A stretch of DNA of 64,000 nt from Butyrivibrio fibrisolvens. Its GTDB lineage: Bacteria > Bacillota > Clostridia > Lachnospirales > Lachnospiraceae. The stretch covers positions 4,030,001 to 4,094,000 of the forward strand of contig NZ_CP146963.1 in the NCBI RefSeq assembly GCF_037113525.1. The letters run 5' to 3'. This document shows, in pieces, positions 17,783-25,914 of this stretch. The notes below the pieces were generated by a model. The model had not been told where the DNA came from. It did not search any database and worked only from the letters and a program-made list of their open reading frames with translations. Made by a program: the position numbers and the translations under genes. Within the stretch, counting starts at the first letter, position 1. Each line of letters starts with the position of its first letter.

Positions 17783-19337
17783 ACATAAATCCTCCTGTGC
17801 CGGTGGTCAGCATGAAGGATGCAAGTATAAGAAGTATAACTACTAAAGCTATCAGACTTCTGAACATAAGGTTTCTGCTCATTATCATAGCCTTTACATC
17901 ATGCCCTTTTTCTTCAAGTACACTAACCACAAATACTATAATTACCCCTATAACTGCAATAACATATCCGCCATAAAGATATGCTGTTGAGTCAACAGTG
18001 TCTACAACTTTCTGAGTGAACATTCTTGTAAATTCAAAAGATGCCCAGTTTGTAACAGTATTGTGCAAACAATGAATGCAATCCCCGAAATCATATATTC
18101 TGTCAAAGTACCAGCCTATATTAACAATAATAAAAGTCCTGACGATCCTAAAAATATGCATTCCTTTTGATGAAGCGTTTATCTTTAGTTTACTATTTAT
18201 ATTTTCAAAAGCCGGAGCACAGATATCTGATAATGCGATCACCAAGCCATTGTATAGACCCCAGATCACATAATGCATCTCGGCGCCATGCCATACACCT
18301 ACAAGGAGGAATACAAGAATATTTGCAATACCTGCAGGAAGGACGCGTCCAAAATGCTTACCAAAATGTTTGCTGCACCACTTGCCAAACTTCTGCATAA
18401 ACTTAAGAAGCGCAAAGGGATAAAAGACATAATCTCTCATGAAAGCACCAAGAGATATATGCCATCTACGCCAGAAATCTCCAAGAGACGTTGCAAAATA
18501 CGGGCGTTTAAAGTTAGGCATAAGCTCTATACCAAACATTTCAGAAACAGCAAGAGCCATATCTATTCCACCGGAAAAATCTGCATACTGCTGAGCTGAA
18601 TACATGAGAATACCAAGCACTATAAGTGATCCCGGAAGCCCTTCACTTCCATAATCAAAAATACCGGATATAGAACCTGATAGCATATCTGCTATGGCAT
18701 ATTTCTTCAAAGCGCCAAAAAGAAAACGCCATACAGCTCTTTTAAATGTACTTCCATTCCATGAATGAACCATATCATACTGGGAGCGGAGCTTATCATA
18801 CCTGCTTATAGGTCCCTGAATTACCTGAGGGAAAAACGATAAAAACAGAAGGAGTCTGAAAAAATTATTCTCAGGCTCATACTTTTCATTGTAAACATCA
18901 ACGATGTAAGCTATCGCCATGAATGTATAAAAAGATATTCCAAGAGGAAGAATAAGGCCTGAAACTTTGAATATCTCAAAAACTGTAAGATACTTAACGC
19001 ATGCAAGTATCATTAGAACTATAGCAAGGTCAAGTATTAGCCATATCCTCTTTTGGAATACTCCCTTGTTCTTAATGGTCTTCTTCTCATCCCTGGATAA
19101 ACCCGGAGCTTTTCTTTTTTCTTTGGTCTTTTTGACCGTACGTGATATCATGAGGCCGCAAAACCAGGTAGTCAGTGTTGTAACGATAATATAAGGCACA
19201 CCTGAAAGTCCGCAGATACCATAGTACAAAACACTGAAAACAAGCAGGCAAATCCATTGCCTGCTTTTCATTACTGTATAATACAATACCAGAGCTATAG
19301 CGATAATGCCCCAGAATGCAAGTGAATAAAATTCCAC
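17769..19337 (-). CDS. MBOAT acyltransferase (DltB/AlgI-like)
   Basis: A 522-residue polytopic protein of the membrane-bound O-acyltransferase family. Landmarks are PLGISFYTFMAIAYIVDVY, FFPQVIQGPI, DFWRRWHISLG (287-297) and the catalytic-His region VGVWHGAEMHY (His350). It would take the group from the DltC-like carrier on the cytoplasmic side and hand it to the SGNH partner or to the polymer outside. It starts at GTG with AGGAGA 8 nt upstream and is the first gene of the leftward operon that runs to 8346. A charged cytoplasmic loop rich in Lys and Arg (68-97) follows the second or third helix. Confidence 0.93.
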   Translation of the reverse strand: MEFYSLAFWGIIAIALVLYYTVMKSRQWICLLVFSVLYYGICGLSGVPYIIVTTLTTWFCGLMISRTVKKTKEKRKAPGLSRDEKKTIKNKGVFQKRIWLILDLAIVLMILACVKYLTVFEIFKVSGLILPLGISFYTFMAIAYIVDVYNEKYEPENNFFRLLLFLSFFPQVIQGPISRYDKLRSQYDMVHSWNGSTFKRAVWRFLFGALKKYAIADMLSGSISGIFDYGSEGLPGSLIVLGILMYSAQQYADFSGGIDMALAVSEMFGIELMPNFKRPYFATSLGDFWRRWHISLGAFMRDYVFYPFALLKFMQKFGKWCSKHFGKHFGRVLPAGIANILVFLLVGVWHGAEMHYVIWGLYNGLVIALSDICAPAFENINSKLKINASSKGMHIFRIVRTFIIVNIGWYFDRIYDFGDCIHCLHNTVTNWASFEFTRMFTQKVVDTVDSTAYLYGGYVIAVIGVIIVFVVSVLEEKGHDVKAMIMSRNLMFRSLIALVVILLILASFMLTTGTGGFMYANF

Positions 19338-19368
19338 TGTTATTTTCTCCTATCTAAATCCATTGCCT

Positions 19369-19376
19369 ATTATAAT
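19369..19376 (-). promoter_or_regulatory. Candidate -10 of the block 1 operon
   Basis: The palindrome CTATTATAATAG gives a perfect leftward TATAAT (19374-19369), which would start transcription about 25 nt before the GTG of the MBOAT gene. The -35 is weak (TAGCTT at 17 nt). The same palindrome reads TATAAT rightward. Confidence 0.45.
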
Positions 19377-19497
19377 AGTTCTTATCCCAAAAAGCTATAT
19401 TTTATCGATTTTAAGCGATATTTATGGCAAAAAAATATTATATATGATATTATTATTTTGTAATATTTGCGTAATATTTTCACAAAGGGGAGGAAAA

Positions 19498-20607
19498 ATG
19501 TCTACGAATAATAGTCTATCAATAACGTCTTTAATTGTTTCAATTGCCTTAATAACAGGTTGTACATCACCAGCTTTTTCAAGCACCGGAGCAAGCACAC
19601 AGTCATCTTCTGTTAATGTAATATCTTCAACAGAGCCTTCACAGGCTTCATCAGTCAGCACGCAGGATCCAGCTGCAGGCTCAACAGTTACAGCTTCTGA
19701 TAATTCAAGTACACAAGTTACTTCAGCCGAGCCAAGTGAAGACGCTCCTGTTGTTACCAAAGATCCTTACGGCGGCGGTAACGAGCCAGTTCCTGACGGC
19801 GATCTTCAACTTGTATTTATAGGTGACAGCCAGTTTGACAGATGGAGAAATTCAAGCACATCCATCTCAGAACTTGTTGGAGAAGAGATGAATGCTCTCC
19901 ACTACAATCTTGGAGTTGGCGGAACCTGTGCGGGAGTTGAAAGATCACAAAGCGGTTTCAATGCCAGCAATGATCAGAACGACTACGAAGAAGCCAACTT
20001 CACTGCCATATGCCATATGTTAAGAGGTGAAGTCAGCACTGAACGTTATTCAAATATACTTAATCAGGAATTCAACATGGTTCTTGATGCTATCAAGCCT
20101 GAATTAGTTGACTATTACATTATCGAATATGGTTATAACGATTACTACACAGCTGTAGATATGTACAACGAAGAGGATCCTTATGATGAGCACACCTTCT
20201 ATGGTGCACTTAACCAAGGAATAAAGCTCCTCAAAGAAATATCTCCAAATGCTCATTTCATCATCTGTACACCTTGTTATTGCAGATTCTATAACGGTTC
20301 CGGTAAAGATATGGGAGATGCATATAATGTCACTAAAGGACTTGGTTCTCTTGCATACTATGCTGACTATGCACTCAAACTTGCTGATAATATAGGTGCC
20401 AGAAAGCTCGATGCAATAGGCGGCGGTGCATTTAATCTCAATTCCTATACCTACAAGGAATACCTTGAAGATAGCGTTCACTTATCATACAGGGGACGAG
20501 TTGTGTATGCAAAAGCACTACGACGAATCATTCTTGATGATATGGGAATATACGATTCCGAAGGAGAAGGATCTATTGAGGTCCCGCTTTCAATAGCAAA
20601 CTACTAA
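19498..20607 (+). CDS. SGNH-hydrolase-like lipoprotein (paralogue 1)
   Basis: A 369-residue lipoprotein: lipobox LITGC (Cys22), a Ser/Thr-rich linker (~25-100), then an SGNH domain with VFIGDSQF (Ser111), EYGYNDYY (Asn214) and EDSVHLS (Asp325, His328). It is therefore an outer-face membrane-anchored esterase or acyltransferase. ATG at 19498 follows GGGGAGG by 5 nt; the longer upstream frame has no binding site. It is a single gene between the divergent block 1 operon and a terminator. A paralogue with the same plan lies at 34891-35952. A role in adding or removing acyl groups on the glycan is an inference. Confidence 0.88.
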   Translation: MSTNNSLSITSLIVSIALITGCTSPAFSSTGASTQSSSVNVISSTEPSQASSVSTQDPAAGSTVTASDNSSTQVTSAEPSEDAPVVTKDPYGGGNEPVPDGDLQLVFIGDSQFDRWRNSSTSISELVGEEMNALHYNLGVGGTCAGVERSQSGFNASNDQNDYEEANFTAICHMLRGEVSTERYSNILNQEFNMVLDAIKPELVDYYIIEYGYNDYYTAVDMYNEEDPYDEHTFYGALNQGIKLLKEISPNAHFIICTPCYCRFYNGSGKDMGDAYNVTKGLGSLAYYADYALKLADNIGARKLDAIGGGAFNLNSYTYKEYLEDSVHLSYRGRVVYAKALRRIILDDMGIYDSEGEGSIEVPLSIANY

Positions 20608-20615
20608 GCTATATT

Positions 20616-20642
20616 AAGGAGACGGTAAGCCGTCTCCTTTTT
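20616..20642 (+). terminator. Rho-independent terminator of the SGNH lipoprotein gene
   Basis: GGAGACGG-TAAG-CCGTCTCC is a perfect 8-bp stem followed by TTTTTATT, 9 nt after the stop codon. Confidence 0.95.
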
Positions 20643-20749
20643 ATTAATTAGCAAAAGAAATCATTTAATGCTAATATTATACTTTGATAAAAGATGTGAT
20701 GAGGATTTGATCATCACAATATCACGAGCTTCAATGAAAGGATTTTCCA

Positions 20750-21280
20750 ATGGACGCAAATATAAAAATAGAAGGTGAGAAGATTTTCCTTACCCCAATG
20801 ACTTTAGATGACGCTGAAATCTTTGTAAAATGGCGTAACAGCGACTATGTTATGTCACGCTTTTTCATCAAAGAACCTTTTACTGTAGAGGGTCAGCGTA
20901 ACTGGATAAAGAATAAGGTCATGACTGATGAAGTTGCTCAGTTTGTTGTATGGGACAAAGCTGACAATGTAAAAATCGGAAGTACATATCTGATAAATTT
21001 TGACAGGGCCAATAAAAAATGTGAATATGGCATGCTCATCGGAGAAGAACAGTATGCCGGTGGTGGTCGCGGTTCAGAAATGGCACGTCTTACTTCTGAC
21101 TTCGGTCTTCAAGAATTAGGTTTTAATAAGGTATATTGCAGGATCATGGCAGACAACATTGCTTCAGTTAAAGCCTGCGAAAAAGGCGGTTTCAGTATTG
21201 AAGGCCTTTTCAAAGAAGATATCTGGGCAGAAGGCCAGCCTTTAGACGAATACTTTTTAGCTAAATTTAAAAATCAATAA
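20750..21280 (+). CDS. GNAT N-acetyltransferase
   Basis: A 176-residue GNAT-fold protein with an acetyl-CoA loop (YAGGGRGSEMA) and the RimJ/RimL-like block ADNIASVKACEKGGF. The N-terminal MTLDDAEIFVKWRNSDYV is also typical. In this setting it could acetylate an amino sugar made by the FdtB-like or PseC-like aminotransferases encoded to the right, as PseH does, but no substrate residue is recognised, and protein or small-molecule acetylation is equally possible. AAAGGA lies about 7 nt upstream of the ATG. No terminator follows directly; one that fits lies beyond the IS30 element at 23168-23209. Confidence 0.88.
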   Translation: MDANIKIEGEKIFLTPMTLDDAEIFVKWRNSDYVMSRFFIKEPFTVEGQRNWIKNKVMTDEVAQFVVWDKADNVKIGSTYLINFDRANKKCEYGMLIGEEQYAGGGRGSEMARLTSDFGLQELGFNKVYCRIMADNIASVKACEKGGFSIEGLFKEDIWAEGQPLDEYFLAKFKNQ

Positions 21281-21370
21281 ACTATAGATTCTAGAAATAT
21301 AGCATCATAAAAACCAACTAAACGAATCATTCAAAAGTAATATTCAAAAAAATATTCAAAATAATTATTC

Positions 21371-21383
21371 ATAATAATTATTA
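21371..21383 (+). repeat. Target-site duplication, left copy
   Basis: ATAATAATTATTA directly precedes the IS30-family left end and is repeated exactly at 23146-23158. It contains the palindrome AATAATTATT. Confidence 0.8.
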
Positions 21384-23145
21384 GCTGAATTGGAATCCGA
21401 GGTTCCAGTTTGCAAAAGTTAATTCCGTTTTACTAGAATACTCGCAAGAGTAAATTCCAGTAAAACTATATAGTTCCTGATTTTTAGGAAATTAGTATTG
21501 CAAAGTTGATTATTATTGGAATTTACAATTCCAAACACATTGTTTTGACTCATAAAAGCTGTTATGCTTTTTTCGAGATAAATATCTATGAAAAAGTACG
21601 CACACTAATCGGAGGTCGAATTAAGCTTCCTTTTTCGCAAGATTAAATTCCACCCCTCTGAGAATCGGTATGTGTTCCGAATGGCGTAAGCTATTTTTAC
21701 TTTTTCAGCAACAGAGGTGTGAGATTTATCTCGTTAGCAGGAATGAGCTTGATGTTAAGGGTATCAAGTACATTCTCACCGTGAAGGAAGCTGAACAGCT
21801 GATGTGAGGATTGGTTGTTCAGCTTTTTTCTATTGTATGAATTTATGTGACTCATCATAAGATAAATGTCATCTTGACACAGGTTATCAAACGATGTGCC
21901 TTTAGGAAGAACGCGACGTATCATCTCATGAGTTACTTCGCAACCTCCCTTCTGATTAGATCGTTGTGGATCACAATAGAAAATGCGGGTTCTACGTTCA
22001 TTATTGTCATTAAACTCTATGGCAAGCGGATCAGTGAATTCGCTACCACGATCTGTAAGTATGACAGGAAAAAGCTGTGTGAATACATCATGACCAAGCT
22101 TTTCATAAAGGTCATTAAATATGCACTTTACAGATTTTGCAGTATTAGCATCTCGTATAAAGGCAAGCATCAAACTACTGTCCCTAAAATATATAGTCAG
22201 TAATACTTTTCCGCCTTTGCGACCTTCTACTGAATCCATTTCAACAACAGCTGTATCTGGATTAGCTGAAAGAAATGCTTCAAAATCTTCATATGTGCGT
22301 CCTATGTGGCACTGCTTGTCTACTCTGACAGGTTTTTTATGAGAACGAACACGGTAACGAACTTTTCGAGGAAGATCTATGTTGTCCACAGATAGGAGAC
22401 CGGCATCAATGTAGTTATAGATGGTCTTTTCATCAAGCATTATGTCATCTCCATTATTGACACAGATCATGTGTATTGACTGACCTTGCTTAACAAGTGG
22501 CGAAATGATCGCATCAATTCGTTTCAATTCAGTTGGTGTTATTGCGATTCCCTGCCGGCTTTCAGACCTTTGGGATTCATACTCTTGTTGAGCAGCCTTT
22601 GCTACATACAGGTGTCGTTCAAGCTTGCATCGATGGCGGGTATCGCAGCCGTTACATACATATGGAGGTTTATTTAATTTGCGACATGTAAGTTCCACAA
22701 AATCAGGGCAATGCTCAAAGCAGTTTCTGAAAGAGCACCTCCTGCAAATGCCATGATGCGGATTTTTGCATGGCTTGCATGCCTGCCCTATTAGTGAACA
22801 ATTAGCGCGTTTGGCACATGGGTTGTAACTACCACTTCGGGAATACTGTATATGGTTCTTTATTTCCTTTGCTATAGTGGAGGGATCTTTTCCTAGTTCT
22901 CTTCCTATATCAGTAAAGGAATCTCCCTCTCGGAGGGATACTTCGATAGTAGATCTGTCATCAAGAGTTAGATGTGCGTTTTTAGCCATGGTTAATTCTC
23001 CTTGGTATACGCCATCCGGACTCTGGTGCTGAACTATAAATATATCACACCGGAATGTTTGCAAGACTTATTTCCGGTAGCAACTTTGCAACACTAAGTT
23101 CCAGTTTTTGGCTGAATGAACTGGAATTTAAGTTTTCAATTCAGC
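21384..23145 (-). mobile_element. IS30-family insertion sequence, complete
   Basis: A 1762-bp element. Both ends start GCTGAATTG, and over 27 positions the two termini agree at 21, including a shared TTCCAGTT at positions 20-27. It is flanked by a perfect 13-bp direct repeat. Subterminal DNA at both ends carries several GGAA/TTCC and TTGCAAA motifs (for example near 21410, 21498, 23060 and 23087), likely transposase sites. One intact transposase gene fills most of it. Removing the element and one target copy brings the GNAT gene within about 130 nt of the stem-loop at 23168. Confidence 0.9.
21697..22989 (-). CDS. IS30-family transposase
   Basis: A 430-residue intact transposase. The N-terminus has an IS30-type helix-turn-helix (LTLDDRSTIEVSL ... 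TDIGRELGKDPSTIAKEI), then a cysteine-rich zinc-finger-like region (~65-125). The DDE catalytic core shows VEMDSVEG, ILTDRGSEF and a Glu in KGGCEVTHEMIRR, where IS30 proteins usually have KG.NE. The ATG at 22989 has AGGAGA 7 nt upstream; an in-frame extension of 25 codons lacks a binding site. No frameshift or stop, so the element may be active. Confidence 0.93.
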   Translation of the reverse strand: MAKNAHLTLDDRSTIEVSLREGDSFTDIGRELGKDPSTIAKEIKNHIQYSRSGSYNPCAKRANCSLIGQACKPCKNPHHGICRRCSFRNCFEHCPDFVELTCRKLNKPPYVCNGCDTRHRCKLERHLYVAKAAQQEYESQRSESRQGIAITPTELKRIDAIISPLVKQGQSIHMICVNNGDDIMLDEKTIYNYIDAGLLSVDNIDLPRKVRYRVRSHKKPVRVDKQCHIGRTYEDFEAFLSANPDTAVVEMDSVEGRKGGKVLLTIYFRDSSLMLAFIRDANTAKSVKCIFNDLYEKLGHDVFTQLFPVILTDRGSEFTDPLAIEFNDNNERRTRIFYCDPQRSNQKGGCEVTHEMIRRVLPKGTSFDNLCQDDIYLMMSHINSYNRKKLNNQSSHQLFSFLHGENVLDTLNIKLIPANEINLTPLLLKK

Positions 23146-23158
23146 ATAATAATTATTA
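23146..23158 (+). repeat. Target-site duplication, right copy
   Basis: Exact second copy of ATAATAATTATTA, immediately after the IS30-family right end. Confidence 0.8.
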
Positions 23159-23167
23159 TGAATAAAT

Positions 23168-23209
23168 ACCGCCTTAGCAACCTATTTAGGAAGCTAGGGC
23201 GGTATTTTT
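23168..23209 (+). terminator. Rho-independent terminator, probably of the GNAT gene
   Basis: ACCGCCTTAGC and GCTAGGGCGGT pair with one mismatch around a 14-nt loop and are followed by ATTTTTA on the plus strand. It lies between the IS30 element and the converging FdtB-like gene; the leftward strand lacks a comparable T-run. Confidence 0.8.
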
Positions 23210-23237
23210 AAGACCATTATTTATGAGTATATCTTCT

Positions 23238-24404
23238 TCAAGCCTTAAATGCATTCAACGCATCAATTACATACATCTGCTCTTCATCTGACATTCCATT
23301 GTACATAGGAATAGATAATACTTCATTAGCATATTCTTCTGTGATAGGGAAGTCCCCTTCCTTATGTCCCAGATATTTGTATGCTTCCTGAAGATGTGGC
23401 GGAACAGGATAATGAATGATGCTTCCAATCTCTTTCTCATTAAGATAATCGATAAGCTTATCACGGTGTTTACATCTAATTACATACTGATGCCATACAG
23501 CATAGCTGTTATCAATTTCAACCGGAGTAATGATCTCAGGATTTTGTATCTTCTCTGTATATGTTGTAGCAAGCTTTCTTCTTTCCTGTGTGATCTCATC
23601 CATGTATTTAAGTCTTACTTTCAGAAGTGCTGCCTGCATCTCATCAAGTCTTGAATTAGCTCCAACCAGCTTATTGTAATAATGTTTATGGCTTCCGTAA
23701 TTGCGGTATGTCTTAGCATCCTCTATGATCTTAGGATCATGGGCGATAATAGCACCTGCATCGCCGAAGGCTCCCATGTTCTTGGTTGGATAGAAAGAAA
23801 AACAGCCTACATCACCAAAAGTTCCAACTTTCTGTCCGTTCCACTTAGCTCCATGGGCCTGAGCACAGTCCTCTATAAGATAAAGATTATGCTTCTTGCA
23901 AATATCTACAATTCTGTCTATATCTGTAACCTGACCATAAAGATGAACTACCATTACAGCCTTGGTCTTATCAGTGATAGCCTTTTCTATAGCATCAATA
24001 TCAATCTGAGAATTCTCATCGGGTTCAACGAATATTGGAGTTGCACCGTTCATAGTAATACCCATAACACTTGCAATATATGTATTGCCCTGAACGATAA
24101 CTTCGTCTCCTGCGCCAATACCAAGCATCTTGATACCTATCCAAAGAGCATCAAGACCTGAAGCTACGCCTGCGCAGTAAAGTTTATTACTATCAGCACC
24201 GCCTGTTATGCCTGTACAATTACAGGTATCTATATCTCCATCTATAATCTCTTTCTCGTGAAAAGAAGCAAATTCCTGTTCAAAGCTTTCGAGCTCTTTA
24301 CCAAGAATATACCAGCCAGAACGAAGAACGTGAAGAGCTGCATCTTCATATTCCTGCTGGTGCATTTTAAAGCCAAGATCCATTCTATTAGCTAAAATCT
24401 TCAT
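23238..24404 (-). CDS. DegT/FdtB-like sugar aminotransferase
   Basis: A 388-residue fold-I PLP aminotransferase of the DegT/DnrJ family that aminates NDP-keto sugars. The PLP lysine is Lys208 in FYPTKNMGAFGDAG; IEDCAQAHGA supplies the cofactor-ring contacts. Neighbouring FdtA-like ketoisomerase suggests dTDP-3-amino-3,6-dideoxyhexose (Fuc3N/Qui3N type). Odd feature: residues ~51-74 form an insertion with two close cysteines (DTCNCTG) between the usual helix and the YCAGVASGLDAL block, not normal for the family. It is the last gene of the leftward block 2; AAAGGAT lies about 10 nt upstream of the ATG. Confidence 0.9.
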   Translation of the reverse strand: MKILANRMDLGFKMHQQEYEDAALHVLRSGWYILGKELESFEQEFASFHEKEIIDGDIDTCNCTGITGGADSNKLYCAGVASGLDALWIGIKMLGIGAGDEVIVQGNTYIASVMGITMNGATPIFVEPDENSQIDIDAIEKAITDKTKAVMVVHLYGQVTDIDRIVDICKKHNLYLIEDCAQAHGAKWNGQKVGTFGDVGCFSFYPTKNMGAFGDAGAIIAHDPKIIEDAKTYRNYGSHKHYYNKLVGANSRLDEMQAALLKVRLKYMDEITQERRKLATTYTEKIQNPEIITPVEIDNSYAVWHQYVIRCKHRDKLIDYLNEKEIGSIIHYPVPPHLQEAYKYLGHKEGDFPITEEYANEVLSIPMYNGMSDEEQMYVIDALNAFKA

Positions 24405-24434
24405 AATCTGATAATCCTTTTAAAATAATCATGT

Positions 24435-24474
24435 ATCATCAATACTTCAAAATGATATTTATCATATTGATGAT
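24435..24474 (-). other. Intercistronic hairpin before the FdtB-like gene
   Basis: ATCATCAATA and TATTGATGAT (10 bp, perfect) enclose a second stem ATGAT/ATCAT. It occupies the 92-nt gap between the GT2 and aminotransferase genes. No T-run follows, so mRNA processing or stability is more likely than termination. Confidence 0.45.
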
Positions 24475-24496
24475 CATATATTATGTCCTATAATTA

Positions 24497-25441
24497 TTAA
24501 TCATTTTTATCATCTTTAGATTTTCTGACCACATCAATAAGGAACGGCGGTCTCTTTCTGGATTCTTCCAGTGTCCTCCAGATATACTCACCAAGGATAC
24601 CTAGATTCAGCAGAATAAGTCCTGCAGAAAGAAGAATTACGCACATTATAGAAGCATATCCAACAATCGGAGTTCCGACTGTCAGCTTCTCTCTTATAAC
24701 AAGTATTATACCCACGATAGAAGCCAGGAAGAATATTGTTCCTACGTAGCTCATGCAACGAACAGGAAGGTATGTAAAGCTTATAAGCGAATCCATTACA
24801 AGCTTAAGCTTCTTGGCAAGCGTCCATCTAGACTTACCAACTGTCCTGTCCAGTCTGTGGAAATAAATCTTCTCTGACTGATATCCTGCCCACATAACCT
24901 GAAGAGTAAGTGAAGAATTCTTCTCACTCATATGCTCAAGTGTATCAATGACCTGACGATCAAGAAGGTAGCAATCACAGCCACCCTGAGGCATCTCTTT
25001 ATTGATAGTCTTACGTACAAGATAATAGTAAACACCTGCAAAGAACTTCTTAACAGCATTCTCATCACGAGACTCTCTGACTGCAAGCACCACCTTATTG
25101 CCACGCTTCCAGCTCTCATAAAGCTGAAGGATAAGAGTTGAATCTTCCTGAAGATCTGCCTGCTTAGTTACAGCGCAGTCTCCGGTACATACGGAAAGAC
25201 CTGCAAGAAGTGCTGCATGCTCACCAAAATTATGAGCAAGCTTAACGCATACAACATGTTCAGGATCTCTTTCTCTTATATTATTCATAACTTCCCAGGA
25301 ATTATCTCCTGATCCGTCATCAACAAAAACGATCTCATAATCACCAAGCTGCCCAAGTATCTTGGTCTTCATATCTTCATACAGCATATCCAGTGTGTCA
25401 GAATTCCAATACACCGGTACTACAATTGATATCTTACTCAA
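24497..25441 (-). CDS. GtrB/DPM1-like polyprenyl-phosphate glycosyltransferase
   Basis: A 314-residue GT2 enzyme with SIVVPVYWNSDTL, VFVDDGSGDNSW, TKQADLQEDS and two C-terminal membrane helices (~228-250, ~258-285). It sits between the fdtA-like and fdtB-like genes, so it may load the amino sugar they make onto polyprenyl phosphate. It begins with TTG, 4 nt after the stop of the ketoisomerase gene, with AGGGGTG about 6 nt upstream; no better ATG exists. Confidence 0.88.
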   Translation of the reverse strand: MSKISIVVPVYWNSDTLDMLYEDMKTKILGQLGDYEIVFVDDGSGDNSWEVMNNIRERDPEHVVCVKLAHNFGEHAALLAGLSVCTGDCAVTKQADLQEDSTLILQLYESWKRGNKVVLAVRESRDENAVKKFFAGVYYYLVRKTINKEMPQGGCDCYLLDRQVIDTLEHMSEKNSSLTLQVMWAGYQSEKIYFHRLDRTVGKSRWTLAKKLKLVMDSLISFTYLPVRCMSYVGTIFFLASIVGIILVIREKLTVGTPIVGYASIMCVILLSAGLILLNLGILGEYIWRTLEESRKRPPFLIDVVRKSKDDKND

Positions 25442-25445
25442 AATT

Positions 25446-25853
25446 TCACCCCTTAACCTCTTTTAAAAATTCATCGTAATCACGAATATATTCTGATTCC
25501 ATATAATGCTCACTTGCAAGGCACATAAGAACAGAATCCGGAGAGAAATTGTACATCTCCTTCCAGACCATGGTATCAAGGAAAAGAGCCATTCTTGGCT
25601 TATCAAGCTTGATGATCTCCTTGTGCGTTCCATCATCAACAAGAACATCACTGCTACCTGCAACATTGATCAAAACGAACTTAGTAAGCCTGTTAGCATG
25701 CATCCCTCGTATAACTTCAGAATCTGATCCGTATATATAAAAAGCCCTTTTGATCGAAAAAGGAATATCTATACCATCACCTTCCGCAACGACAAGATTT
25801 CCTCTTTCATCGCCATACTCTTTAAATTCAATGACTCTATATTTCTTATCCAT
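25446..25853 (-). CDS. FdtA/WxcM-like sugar 3,4-ketoisomerase
   Basis: A 135-residue single-cupin protein of the FdtA family, which isomerises dTDP-4-keto-6-deoxyglucose to the 3-keto form before FdtB amination. The family block is present as VIRGMHANRLTKFVL; the histidine pair usually written HxH reads His52-Ala-Asn54 here, so one of the two conserved His appears replaced. RGNLVVAEG and the terminal EYIRDYDEFL also fit. The ATG at 25853 follows AAGGAAG. The dTDP-glucose enzymes RmlA and RmlB are not in the window. Confidence 0.87.
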   Translation of the reverse strand: MDKKYRVIEFKEYGDERGNLVVAEGDGIDIPFSIKRAFYIYGSDSEVIRGMHANRLTKFVLINVAGSSDVLVDDGTHKEIIKLDKPRMALFLDTMVWKEMYNFSPDSVLMCLASEHYMESEYIRDYDEFLKEVKG

Positions 25854-25914
25854 CACTCTTCCTTACGCTTCTTCTGAGAAATTTCAAGCATCATCCCATG
25901 ATAATAAAAGGCAC

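Noticed and set aside
19363..19497. N-terminal extension of SGNH lipoprotein 1
   Set aside because: It would bury the lipoprotein signal inside the protein; the GGGGAGG site and the lipobox fix the start at 19498.
22990..23064. N-terminal extension of the IS30 transposase
   Set aside because: The extra 25 codons start from a non-ATG codon without binding site, while AGGAGA precedes the ATG at 22989.
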